Shown: positions 16,174 to 24,278 of the stretch, piece after piece
Numbering within the stretch: the first letter of the stretch is position 1
How the letters are laid out: each line of letters starts with the position of its first letter
NCBI GenBank assembly: GCA_047974415.1
Contig: JBKECH010000011.1
Span: 22,666 to 86,665, forward strand
DNA length: 64,000 nucleotides
DNA from: JBKEAJ01 sp047974415
GTDB lineage: Bacteria; Bacteroidota; Bacteroidia; Bacteroidales; Prolixibacteraceae
Direction: 5' to 3'
The notes under the pieces: generated by a model
What the model was told of the DNA's origin: nothing
Seen by the model: the letters and a program-made list of their open reading frames with translations, nothing else
Databases searched by the model: none
Position numbers and translations under genes: made by a program

Positions 16174-18789
16174 TTACTGATCTCTCCAATTCTTCCGTTT
16201 GTCAATTTTTAAGTCGCTAAGCATTGATGAGCTAGCCCTAATTGTAAAGCCATACGAAGTTCGAGGTCCAAACGGAATAAAGTTTAAATTAAATTCCCAG
16301 CAATGTAGATTTCGCGATAAGTTAAAAGAGGTGTAAGTTATTTCTTTGGTGGTAAAATCGTATCCCGAGTTGAAAGAAATGTTCCACTTGGAAGTTAAGC
16401 TCAATGATCCGTTGAAGTTGAGTACCTGAGTTAGTCTATGGTCGACAAACCTATTCGGTTTGCTGTATGAAATGGAGTAGTTAAAGCTAAATCGCCAAGG
16501 GATGCTGAAATCGACGTACGAATTGTAGCCTAAAAACGGATTTAATATGGCTTGTTCGTATCTTCTGTTGCGTTCTTTTTTTATTTTTTCTTTGCCATCT
16601 TTCGAGCTGAAGTCCATTCCAAAGGCCGTGCTGACACTTGTAATACGCCCGAGTTTGCCTAAGCCACTGCCATTTTGCCACATGAACTTATTTATTTTTC
16701 TGCCAGTGGAATCGGTGTCGTAGGGATCTACATTAAAAGATACGTTGAAGTTGAGATCTCTCACGGAAGTTCTTATATTTCCACTTATGTTTGAGAAGTT
16801 CAAAGAATCAGCAACAAAGTTGTAGCTAGAGTTGAGGCTGAGGTCGAAAATCTTGAATTTTGCATACTTTTCGGCATTCTCTGTTGTATCGTTTGAATTT
16901 GATTTCTTACCTTCTAGGCTGTTCAGTAGGCTCATACTCATCGACGAGCTTTCGCTTCCCGATTTTCCATTGCTCCCTGTAAATATATTGTAGTATTGCC
17001 TGTTGCCTGTCTCGTCTATGTAGCTGTCGTAAAAACCATATTTGTCGTCCGAGAAATCGGGTTTGAAATTAAAAGATACCGAAGGGGTAATTTTGTGTCG
17101 TATGGCTTTTAGTTTCCAGTTTGGATTTTTCATTGTGTACATCCCATACATGTTTGTGGATGTGCTTATTCCAAAAGAGTAGTTGTAATATCTGCCAAAG
17201 CTCATTTCCTGTTCCGACATCAATACGCTGTCTATTGTTCCATTTGCCAATGTGTCTTCCATTATGGTTTTTTTGTATCTTTTGAGATACCAGTCTTCGT
17301 CATAACTTATTGAAGGGCTTATATTTATGATTCCCAGTAGATTCATTGATGGTAGTCCTACACTTATGTTATTATTGATGGAATTGCTCCAGTCTTTCAG
17401 ATAGTTCATGTTAAAAAGTTCGTCTTCTTTAACATTATTGATAGAATTCTGAGCAGACAGTCCGTAGGAGAAAGTGAATTGCTCGTACCATTTGGCACTT
17501 TTGCTTTTGTTCAGCCACTTAAAAGGATAAATCCTATTCATAGTGAAGTTTAAGTTAGGCAGTCCTAATGAGATGGTTGAATCGCGAGAATTTTGTGAGT
17601 GCCGTGCCGACACCGTTAGGTTGAAGGGGCTGTTTTCCCAGCGTTTTCGAAATGAGATGCTAGATGACTTCTGCTGTTGGAGGTAGGAGTCTGAATTATA
17701 TGAATTTTCTTTGTCGTACGATGATGTTGAGAGGTTTACATTTGCAGAAAACGAGGTGCTAGGATTTACTTTTGCATCTTGACTAAAATTCCATGAGAGG
17801 CTATAGCCCTTGCTTTCAGAGTATGAGGCAGGTACCTCGGGGTCGCCAATTTTGTTCATATTATACGAGAAGTTTAGCCCTCCCGAGTACTTATATCTTT
17901 TCTTGTAGTTGGTGCTAAGCTTTATACCCCACGAGCCCATCGTATAAATTTCTCCAAGTGCCGTAACATCAAAATATTCAGATGCGGCAAGGTAGTAACC
18001 AAAATTCCGGAGGTAGAAGCCTCGACTTTTCTCTTCTCCATAAGTTGGTAAGATAAAACCCGACGAATAACTTGGTGTGCTAGGAAAAAATCCGAAGGGT
18101 ATATATAAAGGAATATGCACATCTTCGAATACCATGTGGGCAGGACCTGTAATAATTTTATCCCCCTTTATGAATTTACCTTTACTCAGTTGCATGTAGA
18201 AATGGGGGTGCTCAGCATCGCACGTAGTGTACTTCCCATTTCGCAGTAGCATCTCGTCGTCGGATATTTTTTTGGTCCATTCGCTATGTATATATCCTCC
18301 ATCTTGCTCAGTTATAACATTTTCGATAATTCCTTTTTCCGTGTCGAAGTTATACCTCATTTTCAGAGCCTCGTATTCAGAGCCGTGGTCATTGAAAATG
18401 GGATTGCCTTTCAAATCGCCGACAGTATCTTGTACGCCAGATGCAGTGAGCTCTTTTTTATTAAAATCTATTTCTATATGGTCTGCTTTTAGATTTATTT
18501 GGTCGTAGGTAAGGTCGCCACTATTATACAAAAAGAACTTTTTTGTCTTCATGTATATTATGCCAGAATCTTGCATTGTATATTTCACAGGGAAATCGAA
18601 AACTCTATCGGGCTTGTTGATGGAGTCCACTGTTGCACTGTCGATGGACAAGCTGTCATGTGCATGTGCCAACGAATCAGCGTTGACGTAAGACGTGTCA
18701 ATGCTGATTGTGTTTACAGCCTCAGCTTTTACACCAAATGCAAGGCTTGTCAGGATTAATGTTATATTTAGATAAAATATTCTTATCAT
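16174..18789 (-). CDS. lptD: LptD-like LPS assembly outer-membrane protein
   Basis: An 871-residue outer-membrane protein. After a signal peptide (to about residue 22) an OstA-like N-terminal domain (about 65-200) shows LTYDQINLKADHIEIDFNKK, MRYNFDTEKGIIENV and GKYTTCDAEHPHFYMQL. The LptD barrel insertion motif follows (HIPLYIPFGFFPSTPSYSSG), and the remaining ~600 residues are amphipathic beta-strands ending in an aromatic-rich C-terminus. LptD exports lipopolysaccharide to the outer leaflet. It is divergent from the amidase gene, an arrangement common in this phylum. Confidence 0.88.
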   Translation of the reverse strand: MIRIFYLNITLILTSLAFGVKAEAVNTISIDTSYVNADSLAHAHDSLSIDSATVDSINKPDRVFDFPVKYTMQDSGIIYMKTKKFFLYNSGDLTYDQINLKADHIEIDFNKKELTASGVQDTVGDLKGNPIFNDHGSEYEALKMRYNFDTEKGIIENVITEQDGGYIHSEWTKKISDDEMLLRNGKYTTCDAEHPHFYMQLSKGKFIKGDKIITGPAHMVFEDVHIPLYIPFGFFPSTPSYSSGFILPTYGEEKSRGFYLRNFGYYLAASEYFDVTALGEIYTMGSWGIKLSTNYKKRYKYSGGLNFSYNMNKIGDPEVPASYSESKGYSLSWNFSQDAKVNPSTSFSANVNLSTSSYDKENSYNSDSYLQQQKSSSISFRKRWENSPFNLTVSARHSQNSRDSTISLGLPNLNFTMNRIYPFKWLNKSKSAKWYEQFTFSYGLSAQNSINNVKEDELFNMNYLKDWSNSINNNISVGLPSMNLLGIINISPSISYDEDWYLKRYKKTIMEDTLANGTIDSVLMSEQEMSFGRYYNYSFGISTSTNMYGMYTMKNPNWKLKAIRHKITPSVSFNFKPDFSDDKYGFYDSYIDETGNRQYYNIFTGSNGKSGSESSSMSMSLLNSLEGKKSNSNDTTENAEKYAKFKIFDLSLNSSYNFVADSLNFSNISGNIRTSVRDLNFNVSFNVDPYDTDSTGRKINKFMWQNGSGLGKLGRITSVSTAFGMDFSSKDGKEKIKKERNRRYEQAILNPFLGYNSYVDFSIPWRFSFNYSISYSKPNRFVDHRLTQVLNFNGSLSLTSKWNISFNSGYDFTTKEITYTSFNLSRNLHCWEFNLNFIPFGPRTSYGFTIRASSSMLSDLKIDKRKNWRDQ

Positions 18790-18808
18790 ATACTGTTGCA
18801 GAATGCCA

Positions 18809-18816
18809 CAAAAGTA
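18809..18816 (-). promoter_or_regulatory. Possible -7 box of lptD (TACTTTTG)
   Basis: On the minus strand TACTTTTG matches TAnnTTTG and ends about 19 bases before the lptD start codon. A TTTG lies 13 bases further upstream, closer than the usual 19-20, so the -33 element is not secure. Confidence 0.4.
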
Positions 18817-19011
18817 CTACAAAATACTTCAAATGTTACATCTCATCTGCTTTATATTTTGTTTTTAGTCTCTAGATATATATCGCAAATTTAGTCCTAC
18901 TCTTGTGGCAGAGCTAGTCTCTCGTGTTTCGTTTCGTGCTAGTCCATAAAAGTTTGGAGCTTGAATTTTATATTTTGGGGAGCTAACAGAGCTATGAATA
19001 AAATTAATATT

Positions 19012-19019
19012 TATCTTTG
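19012..19019 (+). promoter_or_regulatory. Possible -7 box of the amidase gene (TATCTTTG)
   Basis: TATCTTTG matches TAnnTTTG, 32 bases upstream of the amidase ATG. With the opposing box at 18809 it makes a divergent promoter region for lptD and the amidase. No clear TTG is seen at the -33 position. Confidence 0.4.
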
Positions 19020-19051
19020 TCGGTTTATAATCAAATATTTTAAAAGGAATT

Positions 19052-19903
19052 ATGACAATCAGAATTTTCACCACTGTTTTTGGTCTGTTTTTATTTGGAC
19101 TAGTTGTTAACGCTCAGGGTGGTAATCCTCTAACTACCATAGTTATAGATCCTGGTCATGGAGGGAAAGACTTGGGTGCATCTCGCGATGGGGTTAATGA
19201 AAAAGATATAACATTAAGTATTGCAAAACTGCTGAAAGCGAAGCTAGAAGCAAGGAAACCAGAGATAAATGTTACATTGACAAGAGAAGACGATGTGTTG
19301 ATTCCTTTACATCAACGTGCCGAAAAAGCAAACGAGGCAAATGCAGATTTATTTATTTCATTGCATGTAAATGCAAGCGACTCGGAGCAGGCGAACGGTA
19401 TTGAAACCTATGTGTTGGGACTCCATAAATCCGAAGAAACTCTTGATGCTGTAAAAAAAGAAAATACAGTTATTATGATGGAAGATGCTTATGTTTCGGA
19501 ATACGACGGATTTGACCCCTCGAGTTCGGAATCTTACATTGTGTTCGAGCTATTGAAAGATGAACATATAGAGCAAAGTATTGAATTTGCATCTTGTGTT
19601 CAGAAAAGACTTCCCGAACTGGCAAGGATGGAAAATCGAGGCGTAAAACAAGGAGGTTTCTTATTGTTGAAAAACATGACAATGCCGTCGGTGCTTGTTG
19701 AGATGGGCTTTGTTTCCAACAAAGACAACTGCAAAAAAATGATTGACAAGGTGGGGCAGCACAAAATTAGCGAAGCCATATATGAATCCTTATTCGACTA
19801 TGCTAATTCGGTAAACTATGAACCTAAAATTGAAAAGCTAAATATCCCCGACAAGCCCATTGAAAATCAGTATATGAAGGCAATAGAAGAAAATTCTAAA
19901 TAG
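19052..19903 (+). CDS. N-acetylmuramoyl-L-alanine amidase
   Basis: A 283-residue secreted cell-wall hydrolase of the Amidase_3 family, which cleaves the bond between MurNAc and the stem peptide. The signal peptide ends VVNAQ (about residue 22). Zinc-site motifs are visible: TIVIDPGHGGKDLGA (His), NEKDITLSIAKLL (Glu) and ADLFISLHVNAS (His), and the second catalytic Glu near the C-terminus in SVLVEMGFVSNKDN. The typical RGVKQGGFLLLKNMTMP precedes it. An AAAAGGA stretch lies just ahead of the ATG. The MCE gene that often follows in related genomes is absent. Confidence 0.93.
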   Translation: MTIRIFTTVFGLFLFGLVVNAQGGNPLTTIVIDPGHGGKDLGASRDGVNEKDITLSIAKLLKAKLEARKPEINVTLTREDDVLIPLHQRAEKANEANADLFISLHVNASDSEQANGIETYVLGLHKSEETLDAVKKENTVIMMEDAYVSEYDGFDPSSSESYIVFELLKDEHIEQSIEFASCVQKRLPELARMENRGVKQGGFLLLKNMTMPSVLVEMGFVSNKDNCKKMIDKVGQHKISEAIYESLFDYANSVNYEPKIEKLNIPDKPIENQYMKAIEENSK

Positions 19904-19920
19904 AGCTCCTCTGTAAAGGC

Positions 19921-20001
19921 TAATATCTGTGTTTTGCTCATATTGCGAATAAGTCATTTACACAAGCACTTCTAACACATTGTGCTTGCAAGCCTTGATG
20001 T
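19921..20001 (-). repeat. Degenerate F1 remnant
   Basis: Read on the minus strand, the segment matches the interior and right half of F1. On the plus strand AATATCTGTGTTTTGCTCAT, then GCGAATAAGTCATTTACAC and GCAAGCCTTGATG correspond in order to the complement of the family consensus. The terminal repeats are lost. Confidence 0.6.
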
Positions 20002-20260
20002 CATGCGAGCACGGTGTAGATTGGAACCTTATATATGAATTCCGAATAATATATCCATAATACGGTATAGAGCGACTTCCTCTTTTCTCGGAAAATAAGA
20101 AATTGATGTTTGGGTAAAAATCGAAAAAATACATGAATTTTTCGAATAATTTAAAAAGTTGCGAACAAGTATATAAATTGGATGCTTGTAAAAGTGGGAG
20201 TTTGTCGAGTGCAATTTCTTTAGATAAGAAGATAGCTATGAATCTTCTCAATAAAGTTGT

Positions 20261-20268
20261 TAACTTTG
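20261..20268 (+). promoter_or_regulatory. Probable -7 box (TAACTTTG)
   Basis: TAACTTTG matches the Bacteroidota -7 consensus 23 bases before the ATG of the carboxyltransferase gene. No good TTG is found 19-21 bases upstream. Confidence 0.4.
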
Positions 20269-20291
20269 TAGCGTAAAAAATCTAATTTATT

Positions 20292-21833
20292 ATGTCGATT
20301 ATAGATAATGTCAGAAAACTTAGAGAGCGTAAGTTGCTAGTAGCCAAAGGTGGTGGCGATAAGGCCATTGAGAAGCAAGTGGCTATGGGCAAGCTTACTG
20401 CAAGGCAACGAATCGAGACTCTTCTTGACGAAGGCTCGTTTCAAGAGTACGATATGTTCGTTGAGCATGCAGCCAGAGACTTTGATATGGAGAAGAAGGT
20501 TTTGCATGGCGACGGCGTAATCATAGGGACAGGGACTTTAGGTGACATGCCAGTGTGTATATTTGCTCAGGACTTTACCGTCGCAGGAGGCTCACTCGGA
20601 CTTATGCATTCTCGCAAGATCACCAAAATAATGGATCATGCCCTAAAAATGAGAATGCCATTAATAGGTATAAATGATTCAGGAGGAGCTCGTATCCAAG
20701 AGGGAGTAAATTCTCTTGCAGGATATGGCGAGATATTCTTTAGAAATACAATTGCTTCGGGGGTTATACCTCAGATATCAGTTATTCTAGGGCCATGTGC
20801 AGGAGGAGCTGTATATTCACCAGCACTTACAGATTTTGTCTTTATGGTTGAGAATATTTCGAAGATGTTTATTACTGGTCCTAATGTGATAAAGACAGTC
20901 CTTGGCGAAGAGATTTCTGCCGAAGAATTGGGAGGAGCAAGAGTGCATTGCGAGCATACTGGAAATGCACATTTCTTCGCAGAAACAGAAATGGAGTGCC
21001 TCACTCAGATTAAGAAACTAATATCTTATATTCCTCGGAGCAATCAGCACAAGGCAGTTAGGAGCAAAACGGCAGAACCTATCAATTCTAACATAGCAAA
21101 ACTTGTTCCTAACGACCCTCGCGAGCCTTATGACGTGCGTGGAGTGATAAAAGGAATTGTCGATAACTCCGACTTTTTTGAGGTTATGGAGCACTTTGCT
21201 AAAAATATCGTAATCGGGTTTGGTAGAATTGATGGCGAATCCGTAGGTTTTGTTGCCAATCAACCAGCTGTGATGGCAGGTGTTCTTGACTGCGATAGTT
21301 CCGATAAAGCAGCTAGGTTCATCAGGTTTTGTGACGCATTCAATATTCCAATGGTAACACTCGAAGACTTGCCTGGTTACCTGCCTGGTATCGACCAAGA
21401 ATACGCTGGTGTTATACGACATGGCGCAAAGCTGTTATATGCATATAGCGAAGCTACAGTTCCTCTTATAACTGTAATATTGCGCAAAGCATATGGAGGA
21501 GGCTATATAGCGATGAATTCAAGACATTTACGTGCCGATTTCGTGTTCGCATGGCCAACAGCAGAAATTGCAGTGATGGGACCAGAGGGCGCTGCCAATA
21601 TAATATTTAAGAAAGAAATCGAATCGGCAGAAAACCCAGAAGAAATGCGAAAACTTAAAATAGAAGAATACAAAGAGAAATTCGCAAACCCATATGTTGC
21701 AGCAGCAAGAGGCTATGTTGACGAGGTGATAGAACCCAATGATACTCGTGCACGTATAATTCATTCATTGAGAGTTTCGGAGTGTAAGAGCCAGTCTATT
21801 CCAAGCAAAAAGCACGGAATACCTCCTTTTTAA
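20292..21833 (+). CDS. mmdA: Acyl-CoA carboxylase/methylmalonyl-CoA decarboxylase carboxyltransferase subunit
   Basis: A 513-residue carboxyltransferase of the PccB/MmdA family. The N-terminal half shows MGKLTARQRIETLLDEGSF, SLGLMHSRKITKIMDHALKM and LIGINDSGGARIQEGVNSLAG. The C-terminal half contains NIPMVTLEDLPGYLPGIDQE and KAYGGGYIAMNSRHLRAD. In Bacteroidales this enzyme works with a biotin carrier in succinate-to-propionate metabolism, either as the sodium-pumping decarboxylase or as a carboxylase. A biotin carrier gene follows. The methylmalonyl-CoA epimerase and OadG-type genes that often flank it are missing here. Decarboxylase versus carboxylase cannot be settled by eye. Confidence 0.9.
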   Translation: MSIIDNVRKLRERKLLVAKGGGDKAIEKQVAMGKLTARQRIETLLDEGSFQEYDMFVEHAARDFDMEKKVLHGDGVIIGTGTLGDMPVCIFAQDFTVAGGSLGLMHSRKITKIMDHALKMRMPLIGINDSGGARIQEGVNSLAGYGEIFFRNTIASGVIPQISVILGPCAGGAVYSPALTDFVFMVENISKMFITGPNVIKTVLGEEISAEELGGARVHCEHTGNAHFFAETEMECLTQIKKLISYIPRSNQHKAVRSKTAEPINSNIAKLVPNDPREPYDVRGVIKGIVDNSDFFEVMEHFAKNIVIGFGRIDGESVGFVANQPAVMAGVLDCDSSDKAARFIRFCDAFNIPMVTLEDLPGYLPGIDQEYAGVIRHGAKLLYAYSEATVPLITVILRKAYGGGYIAMNSRHLRADFVFAWPTAEIAVMGPEGAANIIFKKEIESAENPEEMRKLKIEEYKEKFANPYVAAARGYVDEVIEPNDTRARIIHSLRVSECKSQSIPSKKHGIPPF

Positions 21834-21980
21834 TACCCCATTAGAATTGCTGATGCTTATATTCCCGAGAGGGGCTAAAAGGTTACTGAACTATAAACAT
21901 ATAAAAGTGGAGTTTTCTAATCCTGCTTTTTAGATAAGTAGAATGTTGATTAATAGGCTGTAAGCCAAAAAGTAATAGAA

Positions 21981-22220
21981 ATGAGTTATTTAAAAAATCC
22001 AAATCACATAACGGCATTTATCCCTGGCACCATTGTGGAAGTAAAAGCAAAAGAGGGAAAGAATGCTAAAAAAGGAGAGCTTTTGCTTATATTGGATGCC
22101 ATGAAAATGAATAATAAGTTGGAGATGCCTTTTGATGGGAAAGTCGTTAAAGTGAATGTCTCGCCTGGCGACCGAGTCGCCAAGAATGCCGTGTTAATTG
22201 AAGTTGAATCTGAAAAGTAA
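21981..22220 (+). CDS. Biotin carboxyl carrier protein (short)
   Basis: A 79-residue biotinyl domain with almost nothing else: the lipoyl/biotinyl hammerhead includes GTIVEVKAKEGKNAKKGELL, the biotinylation motif DAMKMN (Lys42) and FDGKVVKVNVSPGDRVAKNA. Biotin carriers next to mmdA in relatives usually have an N-terminal Pro/Ala-rich linker and ~140 residues; this one lacks it. The 147-base gap to mmdA is long for a tight operon but no terminator lies in it. A strong terminator follows. Confidence 0.9.
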   Translation: MSYLKNPNHITAFIPGTIVEVKAKEGKNAKKGELLLILDAMKMNNKLEMPFDGKVVKVNVSPGDRVAKNAVLIEVESEK

Positions 22221-22228
22221 ATATTGAT

Positions 22229-22260
22229 AGCGACCTTTCGTTGAGGGGTCGCTTTTTTTT
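22229..22260 (+). terminator. Rho-independent terminator after the biotin carrier gene
   Basis: AGCGACCTTTC and GAGGGGTCGCT pair over 11 bp (two G-U wobbles) around a GTT loop and are followed by eight or more T. It ends the mmdA-biotin carrier unit. Confidence 0.9.
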
Positions 22261-22276
22261 GACTTATTGTATAAAG

Positions 22277-22960
22277 ATGTGTAAGGATAACCAAAAACTT
22301 ATAGAATATCTACATACTTTCATTAGCGAAAGTCGGTCGGCGCAGCTTATAGAAAACATTAAGCATCGCACTCGTTATATTTCTGTTGTCTTAGAAAATA
22401 TTTATCAGCCACAAAATGCGAGTGCAGTATTGCGGACCTGTGATTGCTTCGGCGTTCAGGATGTTCATATTATTGAAAATGAGCATAATTTCGAATTAAA
22501 TCCAAAAGTTGTGCGAGGAGCCTCAAAATGGTTATCTTTGCATAGATACAACGAAAATAGCAACAATACCACCGTGGCCTTGTCAAAGTTGAAAAAGGAT
22601 GGTTATAGGATTGTTGTAACCTCGCCACATGCGAAACAGTGCAATTTTGACACCTTTAGCCTGAAGCAGGGTAAATGCGCTTTTGTTTTTGGCACAGAGA
22701 TGCATGGAATTAGCGATGTTGCAAAAGAACTCGCCGACGAATATTTTTACATCCCGATGGTTGGATTTACTGAGAGTTTAAATATATCGGTGTCGGCAGC
22801 CCTAATTATTAATCATTTTACCCGAGAATTGCGAAAACTTGGGCTCGGAGTTTTAAGTGAAAATGAAAAAGAAGAAATAGAATTGGATTGGTTGAGCAAG
22901 TGCATCAAATCGTACGAACTGATAGTAAAAGAATATAGAGCTAAATATGCAAGTCTTTAG
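22277..22960 (+). CDS. TrmH/SpoU family RNA 2'-O-methyltransferase
   Basis: A 227-residue SPOUT methyltransferase. Motif 1 is seen in PQNASAVLRTCDCFGVQDVH, motif 2 in CAFVFGTEMHGISD and motif 3 in FTESLNISVSAALI, the SAM-binding trefoil knot. The C-terminal ~45 residues add a helical extension, as in tRNA (Gm18) methyltransferase TrmH. An in-frame TTG at 22241 lies inside the preceding terminator stem, so ATG at 22277 is the credible start. The exact target (tRNA G18 or an rRNA site) cannot be decided from sequence alone. Confidence 0.85.
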   Translation: MCKDNQKLIEYLHTFISESRSAQLIENIKHRTRYISVVLENIYQPQNASAVLRTCDCFGVQDVHIIENEHNFELNPKVVRGASKWLSLHRYNENSNNTTVALSKLKKDGYRIVVTSPHAKQCNFDTFSLKQGKCAFVFGTEMHGISDVAKELADEYFYIPMVGFTESLNISVSAALIINHFTRELRKLGLGVLSENEKEEIELDWLSKCIKSYELIVKEYRAKYASL

Positions 22961-23015
22961 TAGTTATGGTGTTGGTGACAGAAAACGAGTGCAGTATAAA
23001 TATAGCTATTACCTA

Positions 23016-23152
23016 GTGTCTGTCAATAATGTCGGGAGTCTGAACTAGAAAGTTTAAGGCTTGCGAAACTTTGTGAATTGGGAGTTTACTTGTGTAAATG
23101 AATAATTTGCAAAGTGAGTACAACGCAGATATTGGACTTTATAGACAGACTC
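23016..23152 (+). repeat. F1 intergenic repeat, full copy 6 (137 bp)
   Basis: Left end GTGTCTGTCAATAATGTCGG; right end GGACTTTATAGACAGACTC. TA flanks both ends (23014-23015 and 23153-23154), the clearest case of a possible TA target duplication. It lies 28 bases upstream of carA, so it is probably in the carA leader or overlaps its promoter. Confidence 0.88.
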
Positions 23153-23180
23153 TACCTGAAATAAAAATAAAAAAATATAT

Positions 23181-24266
23181 ATGTCGAATTTTAAAAATGC
23201 AAAACTAGTACTCGAAGACGGTTCTGAATTTCAGGGTAAGTCTTTCGGATACGACAAATCGATTGCAAGCGAGGTGGTGTTTTATACAGCAATGGTAGGC
23301 TACCCCGAAAGCCTCACAGATCCATCGTATACTGGGCAGATACTAGTGCCAACATTTCCAATGGTTGGAAACTACGGTGTTCCCTCTGGCGAGAAAGATG
23401 AGAATGGAATTGAGAAATTTTATGAATCTCATAAAATTCATGCCTCTGGCTTGATTGTACAGGATTACTCTGCCAAATATAACCATTGGAATGCTGATAA
23501 AAGCCTTGGAGAGTGGCTAAAAGAAAATAAGGTGCCAGGTATTTTCGGGATTGATACCCGAAGACTGACAAAAAAACTTCGAGAAGAAGGTTCGATGCTG
23601 GGCAAGATAATTGTCGAAAACCAAGATATTGATTTTGCAGATCCCAACAAAGACAACCTCGTGGCAATAGCTTCGTGCAAAAAAGTTGTTGAATATGGCG
23701 ATGGCGATAAAACGGTAGTGCTTGTAGATTGTGGCGTAAAGAATAACATCATCCGATGTCTGTTAAAACGTGGGGTAAAGGTGGTGAGAGTACCGTGGGA
23801 CTACGATTTCACAAGTATTCATTTTGATGGACTGTTTATGTCAAATGGACCTGGCGATCCAGCACTTTGTAGCATCACCGTAGGCCACCTGAAAAAAGCT
23901 TTCGGCATGGGGAAGCCAATCATGGGCATCTGTCTTGGCAATCAGCTTGTTGCTCGTGCAGCAGGGGCCGAAACCTACAAGATGAAGTTCGGTCATCGTA
24001 GCCACAATCAGCCCGTATTGCTATGCGGCACAAATAGATGCTATATAACCTCGCAGAACCATGGATATGCAATAAACCAAGATACCTTACCCAACGATTG
24101 GCAGCCCTTGTTTATTAATGTAAACGATGGTACTAACGAGGGAATAAAGCATAACTCGAAACCTATATTTTCGACTCAATTTCACCCAGAGGCAACAAGT
24201 GGCCCCGTGGATACAGAGTTCTTGTTCGACGAGTTTGTAAATTCTTTGTATTCTTCCAACAATTAA
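23181..24266 (+). CDS. carA: Carbamoyl-phosphate synthase small subunit (glutaminase)
   Basis: A 361-residue glutamine amidotransferase that supplies ammonia to CarB for arginine and pyrimidine synthesis. The N-terminal CPSase small-chain domain contains YPESLTDPSYTGQILV and GIDTRRLTKKLREEGSM. The class I GATase domain has GICLGNQ with nucleophile Cys251, and FHPEA with His335 and Glu337. SNGPGDP forms the oxyanion-strand region. carB starts 12 bases downstream, so the two are translated from one mRNA. An F1 repeat occupies the upstream leader. Confidence 0.97.
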   Translation: MSNFKNAKLVLEDGSEFQGKSFGYDKSIASEVVFYTAMVGYPESLTDPSYTGQILVPTFPMVGNYGVPSGEKDENGIEKFYESHKIHASGLIVQDYSAKYNHWNADKSLGEWLKENKVPGIFGIDTRRLTKKLREEGSMLGKIIVENQDIDFADPNKDNLVAIASCKKVVEYGDGDKTVVLVDCGVKNNIIRCLLKRGVKVVRVPWDYDFTSIHFDGLFMSNGPGDPALCSITVGHLKKAFGMGKPIMGICLGNQLVARAAGAETYKMKFGHRSHNQPVLLCGTNRCYITSQNHGYAINQDTLPNDWQPLFINVNDGTNEGIKHNSKPIFSTQFHPEATSGPVDTEFLFDEFVNSLYSSNN

Positions 24267-24278
24267 GAAAGAGAAAAA

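Larger units (their letters stand above)
19904..20291. other. Intergenic region with degenerate F1 remnant and promoter
   Basis: This 388-base gap holds a decayed minus-strand F1 copy (about 19921-20001) and, near its end, a TAACTTTG -7 box for the decarboxylase gene. Between them (20002-20255) I see no gene with family support; two short minus-strand reading frames there have no recognisable motif. Confidence 0.5.

Noticed and set aside
16487..18122. Reading frames in other frames within lptD
   Set aside because: They are shadows of a long gene with clear LptD motifs and lack any family resemblance.
19958..20251. Overlapping short reading frames on the minus strand upstream of mmdA
   Set aside because: They run through a decayed F1 copy and AT-rich DNA; no motif, no signal peptide and no neighbour context.
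22241..22276. TTG start giving 12 extra residues on the TrmH-family protein
   Set aside because: The TTG lies inside the stem of a strong terminator; the ATG at 22277 fits the family N-terminus.
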